Notes under the pieces: generated by a model | What the model saw: the letters and a program-made list of their open reading frames with translations, nothing else | Database searches by the model: none | What the model was told of the DNA's origin: nothing | Part shown: in pieces, positions 23,559-31,376 of the stretch | Layout of the letters: every line of letters starts with the position of its first letter | Numbering within the stretch: the stretch's first letter is position 1 | DNA from: Chitinivibrionales bacterium | Lineage (GTDB): Bacteria; Fibrobacterota; Chitinivibrionia; Chitinivibrionales; WJMI01 | Assembly: GCA_014728015.1 (NCBI GenBank) | Contig: WJMI01000019.1 | Span: 1-35,451, forward strand | Direction of reading: 5' to 3' | Length of the DNA: 35,451 nt | Made by a program: the position numbers and the translations under genes

Positions 23559-24743
23559 TTATTTAGCGAAACAGTCGGCAACGTTGGTGACCGCGTGAAT
23601 GACATCTTCCACGTCGCCGTCGCCGAGTTTCGGCGACAGCGGAAGCGACAGCGTCCGTTGCGAGATGTCGGCCGCTCGGGGAAACCGGTCCGGCGCGAAC
23701 CCGAAACGCTCCCGGTAGTACGGGTGCAGATGGACCGATACGTAGTGTACGCCGCTGCCGATGTTTTCACGTGTCAAGGCATCCATGAATGCATCTCTGG
23801 TGCATTTCAAATCCGGCAATGACAGGAGCACGGTATACAAATGCCGCGCGTGCACGGTGTCCGGCTCTTCCGGCGCGGGGGTGCTCAGCGGCAGCTCCCG
23901 GAACGCATCGTCATAAGCGCGCCAGATTTGCTTTCTGCGCTCGAGGTTCTTCTCGATGTCCGGCATCTGGACCAGTCCCATGGCGGCCTGGATATCCATC
24001 ATGTTGTACTTGTATCCCGGCAGCACGACCTGGTAGTGACGGAACCCCTCGTCGGAGTACCGCGCCCACGCATCCTTGGTCATGCCGTGCAGGCCGTACG
24101 TCTTGATCCGCGCGGCCGTCGCATCGTCGGCGCACGTGACCATGCCGCCCTCGCCCGTAAACAGGTTTTTGGTGACATAGAAGCTGAAGCAGGTCATGTC
24201 GCCGATAGTCCCGATCTTGCGACCGTGATACGCCGCCTCGATGGCATGCGCGGCATCTTCGATGACGAGAAGCTTGCGCCGGGCCGCGATGCGGGTAATG
24301 GCATCCATGTCGCACGGCCGGCCGGCGAAGTGCACGGGAAGGATGGCGCGCGTGCGCCCGGTGACCGCCGTTTCGATCTGCGACACATCGATATTCTGTG
24401 TTGCGGGATCCACGTCAACGAACACGGGCGTTGCGCCGGTATGCAGGATTGCATTCACGGTCGCGCAGAATGTCATGGGCGTGGTGATGACCTCATCACC
24501 GGGGCCCACACCGGCCGCGAGCATGGACAAATGAAGCGCGGCGGTGCATGAGTTGAGCGCCAGCGCGTGCCGGGCGCCCGTGTACCGCCGGAACTGCTCT
24601 TCGAATGCGGCGACGCGCGGCCCGGTGCCGATCCAGCACGAGCGCATGACCTCGGTGACCGCATCAATCTCGCGCTGGGTCACCGCGGGACTTCCGAATA
24701 CCAGAAATTCCCGGCGAACCGGTCGGGAGGGGGAATACTGCAT
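23559..24743 (-). CDS. DegT/DnrJ/EryC1 PLP-dependent sugar aminotransferase, ArnB-like
   Basis: 394 aa. The PLP-binding lysine is K192 in FSFYVTKNLFTGEGG. Other fold-type-I marks are SCTAALHL, GDEVITTPMTF, PVHFAGRPCDMDAI, VIEDAAHAI and PGYKYNMMDIQAAMGL. The whole order matches ArnB (UDP-4-keto-pentose to UDP-4-amino-4-deoxy-L-arabinose), including GWI-like CWIGTGPR near the start and GSGVHYVSVHLHPYYRERF near the end. Relatives aminate other 4-keto sugars (PseC, PglE, QdtB types), so the sugar is not certain. The ATG at 24743 lies 8 nt after the upstream gene's stop; the longer in-frame extension to 24860 overlaps that gene. With the ArnA-like enzyme at 764-1858 it would complete amination of a UDP-4-keto-pentose. 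Confidence 0.92.
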   Translation of the reverse strand: MQYSPSRPVRREFLVFGSPAVTQREIDAVTEVMRSCWIGTGPRVAAFEEQFRRYTGARHALALNSCTAALHLSMLAAGVGPGDEVITTPMTFCATVNAILHTGATPVFVDVDPATQNIDVSQIETAVTGRTRAILPVHFAGRPCDMDAITRIAARRKLLVIEDAAHAIEAAYHGRKIGTIGDMTCFSFYVTKNLFTGEGGMVTCADDATAARIKTYGLHGMTKDAWARYSDEGFRHYQVVLPGYKYNMMDIQAAMGLVQMPDIEKNLERRKQIWRAYDDAFRELPLSTPAPEEPDTVHARHLYTVLLSLPDLKCTRDAFMDALTRENIGSGVHYVSVHLHPYYRERFGFAPDRFPRAADISQRTLSLPLSPKLGDGDVEDVIHAVTNVADCFAK

Positions 24744-24751
24744 GGGCCGTC

Positions 24752-26944
24752 CTAAGGAATGATAAGCAGTTTCTCCACGGCCGAAGTGCTGTTCGTGCGG
24801 GCCGCGCAGAAATAGGTTCCCGGCGTGAGCCTCCGGCTCGGCCGCCAGCTGAATGTCCACTCGTGCCGGTTCTGGCTCGCCGGCGACAGCTTCTCAACCA
24901 GAGTCCCTCTGGCATCATAGACATGCACGCTTGACTGAGGGGCCAGCTTCCTGATGACAACTTCGGCGTGCGCGGCATCCGAAAACGAAAAGGGATTCGG
25001 GTAGACCTCCATGCCTCTGTTTTTCGTGATAGTCTCCGCGGTGTGGCCGAGATCATACCGCGACATGCCGTTATCGGAAGCTACCCACAGATACCCGCGT
25101 TCGGGATCGGCGCTCAGGTCAACAATCGTGTTGGATGCCAGCCCGTGGTTCTGATCGCGTACCAGCATGGACTTGCTTTGCCAGTCGTAGCGGATAAGCC
25201 CGTCGCCCGAAGTGCCCAGCCAGACAAAATCATTCGATTCGGCCTCGACCGCGGTCAGGTTTTGCGGCACAATCTCATCTTCAACGAGCGAATCTGTTTT
25301 CGCATCGTAGCGATACAGGCCCTTGCCGGTGACAATCCACGTGAGCCCGTTCTCCGTCGATACCATGTCCAGAACAGTCACGAGGTTTGTAATGAAGCCG
25401 TGTACCGTGATGTCCCCCTGCAGGGGCTCCCCGCCGTCATGGCTGAAAACCAGCAGCTGTCCCGATTCGCTTCCGGCAAAGATGGTGCCGTTCACATCCG
25501 TGTTGAGCGCCACCACATTCTCCATATAGTACTGCGATTGGACCGGTTCCTTGGCGAAATAGCGGTAGTAGGTGGTCGCAACCGTATCGGGCGGGTTCCC
25601 GGGATCCCGGTAGCGGGGGTCGTAGCAGACAAGGCACCCGGCGGGATTCTCCCAGCTCGATACCCACAGGTAGCCCGCGGAATCCAGGCAGAGGGCATCG
25701 CATTTTGACCACGGGTCGCTCCATCCGTCACCCTCAAGCAGACGCCACCCGCCGAACCCCTCGTGGGCGCCGCCGTAATACCGCCGCCATTCGTTCCTGT
25801 CTTTGTCAAAGGCCTTCACGCCGCCGCCCGGCGTCCCCACCCATACATCGCCGTTGTTTTGAATGGCCCCGCCGTTGAAATTCTCGTTGTCGCCGAACGT
25901 TCCGATACCTTCGGTGAAATAGCTGTTGTATATCCTCCAGCTCTCACCACCGTCATGGACCCCGACGCCTTGCCACCAGAGGTTCTTGCCAGGGGTGATT
26001 TTCGAGAACATCCAGACACGTCCCCATTCGTCGTTGAAAATGCGGTTGATACTCTTGAATGTCAACCCTCGTATCCTGTGCTGATGGAGGGAGTCGTCAA
26101 GGGACCATTGGTAAAAATAGTCGTCCTGAGTACCGATCCAGCACGTATCGCCATCCGTCCTGATGCGTGTTACCATGCTGGGCAGACCGGCTACCTCGAC
26201 ACTGTCAAGATAGAGCGTGGTGGAGTCCGCGTGCAGGATGTGCGTGCCGTACACCGCAGCGGGCACGCTCATTGGCACCACAGTGCCGTCCGTGACCACG
26301 AAACCGGTCACCGGCCGGGAGGTTTCCTTCGTTGTCCAGATTTCGCGTTCCAGGAGGTTCACCCCGTCGAGGCGGTTCCCGGCGATGTTCAGTGTCGCGA
26401 TACCATCCTCACACCCGAGATACAGCGTGTCGTCATGAACCAGGAGAGCATTTACAATAGGTGATTTCAGATCGCCCAGCCGTGTCGCGTTTTCGTCCGC
26501 CTCGCCCTTCCCGGGGTCAAAGATACTGAATCCGTTGAGGGAGCCGACCAGGAGATAGCGCTGATAAGGGTAGAGCGCCCGGATTTCCCATCCCGCGGAG
26601 AAATAGCCCGTGTAGGTCGTATGAGCACCCCCGGCCCCGATCTTGTACAGGTAGCCTTGCCGTGAACCGGCCCAGAGATTTCCCTTTTCGTCCACTACCA
26701 GCGTGGTAAGCTTCAAATCGGGGAACCGGAAGGCATCGTGCGCCAGCTCGCCCGGACTCCCGTCAGCCGGCATGCGATACAGCCCGCCGGTCGTGGCAAC
26801 ACTGACGGTGTCGCCCCGGCGCGCAATGTCGTTTGCGGTTATGACCGAGCCGTAGTTCTTGAAGCGCTGGAATCCCCCGCTCTGCACGGCCCACGCACAG
26901 AGTAGTGCCGCGGCAATGCCGCCTGCATATGGGCGCATTCTCAT
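24752..26944 (-). CDS. Secreted double-propeller (two-component-regulator-propeller) protein with C-terminal sorting domain, PorZ-like layout
   Basis: 730 aa. After a signal peptide ([18 protein letters not shown]) come many propeller blades with Reg_prop features such as [52 protein letters not shown] and [15 protein letters not shown]. The last 85 residues ([10 protein letters not shown] ... [14 protein letters not shown] ... [10 protein letters not shown]) are a FlgD/Por-secretion-tail-like domain. Propellers plus a sorting tail recall PorZ, the type IX component that reads the anionic LPS, but no transmembrane helix or histidine kinase is attached. An ATG at 26944 is preferred; the frame runs further back through the tRNA gene, which cannot be coding, and ATG 26938 or 26971 are alternatives. 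It is the first gene of the polysaccharide operon. Confidence 0.82.
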   Translation of the reverse strand: MRMRPYAGGIAAALLCAWAVQSGGFQRFKNYGSVITANDIARRGDTVSVATTGGLYRMPADGSPGELAHDAFRFPDLKLTTLVVDEKGNLWAGSRQGYLYKIGAGGAHTTYTGYFSAGWEIRALYPYQRYLLVGSLNGFSIFDPGKGEADENATRLGDLKSPIVNALLVHDDTLYLGCEDGIATLNIAGNRLDGVNLLEREIWTTKETSRPVTGFVVTDGTVVPMSVPAAVYGTHILHADSTTLYLDSVEVAGLPSMVTRIRTDGDTCWIGTQDDYFYQWSLDDSLHQHRIRGLTFKSINRIFNDEWGRVWMFSKITPGKNLWWQGVGVHDGGESWRIYNSYFTEGIGTFGDNENFNGGAIQNNGDVWVGTPGGGVKAFDKDRNEWRRYYGGAHEGFGGWRLLEGDGWSDPWSKCDALCLDSAGYLWVSSWENPAGCLVCYDPRYRDPGNPPDTVATTYYRYFAKEPVQSQYYMENVVALNTDVNGTIFAGSESGQLLVFSHDGGEPLQGDITVHGFITNLVTVLDMVSTENGLTWIVTGKGLYRYDAKTDSLVEDEIVPQNLTAVEAESNDFVWLGTSGDGLIRYDWQSKSMLVRDQNHGLASNTIVDLSADPERGYLWVASDNGMSRYDLGHTAETITKNRGMEVYPNPFSFSDAAHAEVVIRKLAPQSSVHVYDARGTLVEKLSPASQNRHEWTFSWRPSRRLTPGTYFCAARTNSTSAVEKLLIIP

Positions 26945-27048
26945 AGTATGATTACGGTGCCTCTCATGCATTATTTGCGCGAGCAGGAGGGTCGAAAACG
27001 GTGTGCGTCCCCGTGCGTGACAGGGCCGGCGCGTATCGAAGCACGAGT

Positions 27049-27124
27049 TGGTGGAGCTGAGGGGGATCGAACCCCTGACCTCGGCATTGCGAACGCCGCG
27101 CTCTCCCAGCTGAGCTACAGCCCC
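27049..27124 (-). tRNA. tRNA-Ala(CGC)
   Basis: A 76-nt cloverleaf with encoded CCA (27051-27049). The acceptor stem GGGGCTG/CAGCTCC contains the G3-U70 wobble pair that identifies alanine tRNAs. The D stem is GCTC/GAGC, the anticodon stem CGGCG/TGCCG with loop TTCGCAA (anticodon CGC at 27091-27089), and the T arm AGGGG-TTCGATC-CCCCT. All stems pair, with one G-U closing the anticodon stem. It reads GCG codons. Confidence 0.97.
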
Positions 27125-27134
27125 AACATGCACC

Positions 27135-27163
27135 AAAATACATAAACGACCGGCGGCCTTCAA
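27135..27163 (-). promoter_or_regulatory. Candidate promoter for tRNA-Ala
   Basis: On the minus strand TTGAAG (27163-27158) and TATTTT (27140-27135) are exactly 17 bp apart, and the -10 box ends 10 nt before the tRNA 5' end, as expected for a short-leader tRNA transcript. It may also feed the downstream polysaccharide operon, since I see no clear terminator between the tRNA and 26944. Confidence 0.5.
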
Positions 27164-27213
27164 GCGCGGGGGCGCCAATTCCGCGCCCGGTCATGCGCGA
27201 AAACGGCATGCTG

Positions 27214-27242
27214 TTGACTTGCCATCGGAACCAATATATCAT
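27214..27242 (+). promoter_or_regulatory. Strong sigma-70-like promoter for the HTH-STAS gene
   Basis: TTGACT (27214-27219) and TATCAT (27237-27242) each match 5 of 6 consensus positions with ideal 17-bp spacing, the best promoter seen in the window. Transcription should start near 27249. This rules out the upstream in-frame ATG at 27193 as a start for this transcript and supports 27295 (or 27274). Confidence 0.65.
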
Positions 27243-27294
27243 TAGGTATCGGCCGGTATTCTTCCAGCCGGGCATGCACCAGGAATCCGATGCC

Positions 27295-27873
27295 ATGCAG
27301 AAAAAGCCACACGAACTGCCCATGCACATGTATCACCGGATCTACCGGTTCGCCCAGCGCAACGTGGAGCCGGACAGGATCGCATTGACTCTTGATCTCC
27401 CGCTCAGAACGGTGCAGCGCGTGCTTGACCGTTTCGCGCAGGCACAGGAACGCGGTGAAGAAATCCATCAGGGCGGCAACGGCGGAGACCAGGGTCAACC
27501 TGAAACATTCCTCGACGTGTATGTCGTGCCCAAGGTTCGCTATGTGGTTGCCGACATGTCCGGCTGGATTACGGCCGAGCATCGGGAACGGTTGCGCGAG
27601 CAGTTGAACGAAGTTTCGAAATCATCATTCAAAGTAGTCGCCCTGCTCATGCGGGATGCTCTCGCCATGGACGAAGAAGGGGCTGAAGAGCTCGTCTCCT
27701 TTCATGACGGCATGCGCCGTCGCGGGCGCTATGCCGCCATTCTCGACCCCTCACGGCATATCGAGTCCTTTATCGGCACATACGGGCTCGAAGAGAAGAT
27801 ACCCGTTTTCGGCACGGAAAAAACGTTCGAGGACGAGGCTTTTTCGACCCGGCGCGCGGCCGGGGGACGCTGA
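27295..27873 (+). CDS. HTH plus STAS-domain regulator with Glu replacing the phospho-serine
   Basis: 192 aa. Residues about 12-50 (HRIYRFAQRNVEPDRIALTL, DLPLRTVQRVLDRFA) look like a helix-turn-helix of the sigma-region-4/MarR type. After a Gly/Gln linker, residues about 72-182 match the STAS fold of anti-sigma-factor antagonists: VADMSGWITAEHRERL, FKVVALLM, then MDEEGAEELVSFHDGMRRRG and AILDPS, GLEEKIPVFGT. SpoIIAA has D-S-S-G at the phosphorylation site; here it is D126-E-E-G129, so switching by kinase at that position is not possible and the acidic pair may mimic phosphorylation. An AGGA (27281-27284) lies 10 nt from the ATG at 27295; an ATG at 27274 is the alternative. It is divergent from the tRNA and heads a plus-strand gene run. 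Role inferred only: partner-switch or DNA-binding regulation. Confidence 0.78.
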   Translation: MQKKPHELPMHMYHRIYRFAQRNVEPDRIALTLDLPLRTVQRVLDRFAQAQERGEEIHQGGNGGDQGQPETFLDVYVVPKVRYVVADMSGWITAEHRERLREQLNEVSKSSFKVVALLMRDALAMDEEGAEELVSFHDGMRRRGRYAAILDPSRHIESFIGTYGLEEKIPVFGTEKTFEDEAFSTRRAAGGR

Positions 27874-27945
27874 GCGCGCTTCGTATTATATTCCCTACTG
27901 CATACGGCCGTTTTCACGTACGCGGACCCGGTTTATCCCACGCGC

Positions 27946-28176
27946 ATGGCTTATATCGGCATTGGTTATCAAGGCAGCGACCCCTCGTTCCTCAGGAACC
28001 TGGTCGAGAAGCACATCGCATGGCTCAAGGGAGACCGTGTTCCGCGTTTCTACGGCGATAACTTCATCGTGCTCTACGACTCCAACACCGCGCGCGAATT
28101 CGCCGGCAAGTGCAAACGGGCCGCGCCCGAGAATTCGATTCTCGTGTACCCGATGGACAGGCCGATTGAACTGTAG
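27946..28176 (+). CDS. Small protein of unknown function (76 aa)
   Basis: A 76-residue frame beginning MAYIGIGYQGSDPSFL, containing HIAWLKGDRVPRFYGDN and FIVLYDSN, and ending YPMDRPIEL. No signal peptide, helix-rich membrane segment or known motif. Codon use matches neighbours, and it fits exactly between the STAS gene (72 bp gap) and the 677-aa gene (15 bp gap), which argues that it is real. No Shine-Dalgarno sequence is visible before the ATG. I do not recognise the family. It may be a partner of either neighbour. Confidence 0.55.
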   Translation: MAYIGIGYQGSDPSFLRNLVEKHIAWLKGDRVPRFYGDNFIVLYDSNTAREFAGKCKRAAPENSILVYPMDRPIEL

Positions 28177-28191
28177 CCGCCAATCACACCA

Positions 28192-30225
28192 ATGATCCAA
28201 TTCGGCGACACACTCGAGCCCGACAAAGTCCTCCAGCTTCTTTCTTCATCACTGCCTTACTATCTCGCATCGTGGCACGATGACGGCCCGGATGCCGGAC
28301 TGTTCGGCACGGTGGATCCCGTCTCGTTCAACATGCGCAAAGTTGGATCGTCGTCGCCGGTCATCGAGTATGTCATGCGGCCGCACGCGCAGATCCTGTG
28401 CATCCTCGCCGTCCTCGTTCGCCGGGACAGTCCCGCAGGCATTGACGAAGGGCAACGGGAAGAGCTTGTCGAAAAAATCACAAAAGGGCTTCGGTGGGCC
28501 TGCGACACGCACCTGACCGGTTCCCGGGACGTCGAGCCTTTCCTGGGCCGCAAGCGATGGGGAGAGAACTGGCGCAGCGGCCTGTGGGCCGGCATGCTCG
28601 GCATGGCTGCGTTCTTCGCGCGGGATGCCCTTCACGCGGACCTGTTCGCGCGCGTCTGCGCCGTGCTGGCGTTCGAGGCTGACCGGTTCATCGGCGTGCT
28701 TCCGCCCAGCGGCTGCGAGATTGACACGAAAATGGAAGAGAACGCCGAAGATGCCATGGCCATGGCATGGGCCGCCAACCTGATGCCGGATCACGAGCAC
28801 GCGGCACAATGGGAAGAGTCACTTCGGCGATGGGGCATAAACATCGCCAGCAGCTTCTTCGATGCGGCCGACCACAAGCCATACTACGGCCGCTCGGTTG
28901 CCAAATGGGTGACCACCCGGACATTGTATCCGGACATGACAGCGGAAAACCACGGTTTCTTTCATCCGCATGCGCTCACCTATGCCGCCTGGGTGGTGCT
29001 GGGCATGGCGGCATACGCGCTGCACGGGCGCGAAGAGCCGCTGTTCTTCAGGCGCAAGAACCACCAGGACACGTTTGACGTGCTGCTCCGATTCTGTCTT
29101 CCCAACGGCATGCTCTACGAGCCGGGCGCCAACGATCTGCCCCTGTTCGTCCCGCGGCCATTTGCCCTGGCATGGGGATTGTGGAACAACGATCCGCGGG
29201 CCGCGCACATGACCGTGCGGCTGCTCAACTGGATGAGTTCGGTGCTGGCCGGGAAGGGCGCGGCCCCGACGCCCTGGGTACTCGGGTTCGAGGCGCATCA
29301 CGAAGGTTGGGAGCTTCTGTTCCAAAGCCAGGTCGGCTTCGAGCTGGCCATGCTCGCGGTCTTACCTTTTGCAAAGGAAGCCCGTTTCTACAGCTCCGGT
29401 CAGATAGAAAGCGCGGTCGACACGTGCCAGATATACCCCTACGTGGAAGTATGCTACCGTCGCAATACCCGGGCGACACGGAGCGTGGCCTGGAAAGCCC
29501 TCGGCAAGCACCCCATTGTCGGATTCAGTGTCCACACGTATCCTGAGCTCATCGTTCCATCCAGGGCCGCCATGCTCGGCATTCCGTCAACCGAACCCGC
29601 GATCAAACGGTGGGAAGTCGCGTTCCATGCGGACCGGCTCCAGCGCGAAGGGTTTGACACATGCGGGCGTATCCTCTATTTGGGCGCAGACGGCTTGGAG
29701 GTCCTCCACCGTGATGTCCGCGTGCTGACCTGGGGTGATGACGGCCTCCTCGTATTCGATCAGATCAAGGCCGCCGCGCCGGTCCGGTTCGAGGAGCAGT
29801 ACCTGTCGAACGTGCACCTGGCAAACGACCACTGGACGAACAACCGCCTCGACCTTTTCAGCGGCTCGCTGCGCGAAACCATAAAGACCGCGAGCACTAC
29901 CGGCCGCATACTCAGCTGCCCCTCGTTCTGGGCCAGTCTCGAAGCTCAGTTTCTCTTCCAGTTTGTATGGGGGCGCTCCAAAGGATTGTATTTCCTTCCC
30001 GGAAACGGGCGCAACGCGCCCCGCTACTGGAAAAACTGCCGTCTGGACATGCTCGGCGTGCATGTCGAGCAGCAGGAATGCGGGGCCGGTGAGACGCCCT
30101 ACGAAGTCGGATTCTACGTTGGCGCGGGCAAGGGGCCCAAACCGTTCAAATGCGCCGGCTCATGCGGGGAGTTCTTCAAAGGGCTCGTTATCATGGACGG
30201 CAAGAGCACGGTCGGCCTGAGCTGA
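28192..30225 (+). CDS. Large cytoplasmic protein, likely alpha/alpha-toroid plus beta-sandwich (polysaccharide-lyase/heparinase-like)
   Basis: 677 aa with no signal peptide. The first 400 residues are helical and Trp/Leu-rich, with segments typical of (alpha/alpha) toroids: GENWRSGLWAGMLGMAAFF, DTKMEENAEDAMAMAWAANLMPDH, then NHGFFHPHALTYAAWVVLGMAAYAL (N253, H254, H258, H260, Y264). This last block recalls the Asn/His/Tyr catalytic region of PL8 lyases and heparinase II/III-like proteins. Residues 400-677 look beta-rich (WHxDRLQREGFDTCGRILYLGADGLEVLHRD, FEEQYLSNVHLANDHW). Without a leader the protein would act in the cytoplasm on imported oligosaccharides or on a biosynthetic intermediate. The family call is a fold-level inference. 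No neighbouring transporter is present. Start ATG 28192; no clear ribosome site. Confidence 0.8.
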   Translation: MIQFGDTLEPDKVLQLLSSSLPYYLASWHDDGPDAGLFGTVDPVSFNMRKVGSSSPVIEYVMRPHAQILCILAVLVRRDSPAGIDEGQREELVEKITKGLRWACDTHLTGSRDVEPFLGRKRWGENWRSGLWAGMLGMAAFFARDALHADLFARVCAVLAFEADRFIGVLPPSGCEIDTKMEENAEDAMAMAWAANLMPDHEHAAQWEESLRRWGINIASSFFDAADHKPYYGRSVAKWVTTRTLYPDMTAENHGFFHPHALTYAAWVVLGMAAYALHGREEPLFFRRKNHQDTFDVLLRFCLPNGMLYEPGANDLPLFVPRPFALAWGLWNNDPRAAHMTVRLLNWMSSVLAGKGAAPTPWVLGFEAHHEGWELLFQSQVGFELAMLAVLPFAKEARFYSSGQIESAVDTCQIYPYVEVCYRRNTRATRSVAWKALGKHPIVGFSVHTYPELIVPSRAAMLGIPSTEPAIKRWEVAFHADRLQREGFDTCGRILYLGADGLEVLHRDVRVLTWGDDGLLVFDQIKAAAPVRFEEQYLSNVHLANDHWTNNRLDLFSGSLRETIKTASTTGRILSCPSFWASLEAQFLFQFVWGRSKGLYFLPGNGRNAPRYWKNCRLDMLGVHVEQQECGAGETPYEVGFYVGAGKGPKPFKCAGSCGEFFKGLVIMDGKSTVGLS

Positions 30226-30238
30226 CCGGTCAGGGACC

Positions 30239-30802
30239 ATGACCCGCATACAGGACGTTCTCCTTCAGTACCGCGAAATCTGCTCGTTCTGCGACAGCTT
30301 TGACGTTCGTGTCCGCACCGCGTTCCCCTCGCAGATAGCATGCCGCCCCGGGTGCGCGCACTGCTGCACCCTGAAGACCGTGTGCGCGCTCGAGGCATTC
30401 GGCATCAGGCTGCACCTGAAACGCGCGGGATGCCGCCTCGTTCCCGCAGCACAGGCATACACCTCGGACGGCGAACCGTTGTGCCCGTTTCTCGCGGACG
30501 GCCGGTGCGCCGTGTACGCGGCGCGCCCGGTAATCTGCCGCACCCACGGGCTCCCGCTCGTGGTGCCGGGCGAGAAAGAACCCGACTGCTGCCCGCTCAA
30601 TTTCACGGCACACAGCGTGCGAGCGCTGGACACATCGTACCTGCTGGATGTCACGCGCTTGACGAAAAACCTGATCCGGCTGAATATCGCGTTCTGCATG
30701 CTGCTCGACGATCGCGGGCTGTCCGGCATGCGGTATCGCATGACCGATGTACTCGCCGGCGCGCTCCCGGGCGTACTTCTGCGTGCGGCCGCGCTCTCCT
30801 GA
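30239..30802 (+). CDS. YkgJ-type cysteine-cluster protein
   Basis: 187 aa. The CxxCxxCC-type pattern is present as CRPGCAHCCT near residue 35, followed by LCPFLADGRCAVYAARPVICRTHGLP and CCPLN, the arrangement of PF03692 (YkgJ/flagellin N-methylase-like zinc or iron-sulfur cluster) proteins. Function of most members is unknown; an Fe-S or Zn site is inferred from the family. An AGGGA lies a few nt upstream of the ATG, and the gap to the preceding gene is 13 bp, so it is probably cotranscribed with the 677-aa gene. The pairing with a lyase-like protein is unusual and has no obvious explanation. Confidence 0.82.
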   Translation: MTRIQDVLLQYREICSFCDSFDVRVRTAFPSQIACRPGCAHCCTLKTVCALEAFGIRLHLKRAGCRLVPAAQAYTSDGEPLCPFLADGRCAVYAARPVICRTHGLPLVVPGEKEPDCCPLNFTAHSVRALDTSYLLDVTRLTKNLIRLNIAFCMLLDDRGLSGMRYRMTDVLAGALPGVLLRAAALS

Positions 30803-30896
30803 GTGGTGTACCGCATGGCTGCCGGGGAAATGTATTTTTTTTTGTCGGAGAAATCCACGCTATCTATGTCAACCAGCTTGTACGAAGGACCACCCG

Positions 30897-31346
30897 ATGG
30901 CATCCGAAATCATGAATCGCATCCAGGAAGACATCAAGATCGCGATGAAGGCCGGCAAAAAGGACGATCTCCTGGCCCTGCGCACGCTCCTGTCGGAAAT
31001 CAAGAACCTCGGCATCAACGAGCGGCGGGAATTGTCCGATGAGGACGTGGCCGCGGTTATCGCCAAGGCGATCAAGCAGCGGCGCGACTCGATCGAGCAG
31101 TTCAAGAATGGCGGGCGCCACGACCTTGCCGCGAAGGAGCAGGAACAGATCGACTTGTATACGGCCTACCGACCCGCGCAGCTCGAGCGCGCCGAAATAG
31201 AGCAGATTGTCGCAAAGGCCATTGCCGACACGGGCGCTTCGAGCAGGAAGCAGATGGGGATGGTCATGCAGCAGGTCATGCCGCAGGTCAAGGGCCGCGC
31301 CGACGGCGCGCTCGTGAACCGGATTGTATCGGAAAAACTTCCCTGA
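30897..31346 (+). CDS. yqeY: GatB/YqeY-domain protein
   Basis: 149 aa covering the whole YqeY family: an N-terminal helical part (MNRIQEDIKIAMKAGKKDDLLALRTLLSEIKN) and the C-terminal tail GASSRKQMGMVMQQVMPQVKGRADGALVNRIV with the conserved MGxVMxxxxxxxxGRADG motif. YqeY resembles the tRNA-binding tail domain of the amidotransferase GatB, although no amidotransferase partner is next to it. The start at 30897 is fixed by AAGGA (30885-30889) 7 nt upstream and by family alignment; the frame reading upstream overlaps the preceding gene. A run of nine T (30835-30843) lies in the 94-bp gap before it. Confidence 0.93.
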   Translation: MASEIMNRIQEDIKIAMKAGKKDDLLALRTLLSEIKNLGINERRELSDEDVAAVIAKAIKQRRDSIEQFKNGGRHDLAAKEQEQIDLYTAYRPAQLERAEIEQIVAKAIADTGASSRKQMGMVMQQVMPQVKGRADGALVNRIVSEKLP

Positions 31347-31376
31347 CATGCCCCTCAAACTTCCCGCGTCGGGCGC

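Noticed and set aside
26945-27178. Extension of the propeller gene upstream through the tRNA
   Set aside because: The in-frame peptide there ([22 protein letters not shown]) is a well-known translation of a tRNA gene, so the longer start is an artefact.
30835-30843. Run of nine T between the YkgJ and YqeY genes as a terminator
   Set aside because: No stable hairpin lies directly before it, so it does not make an intrinsic terminator.
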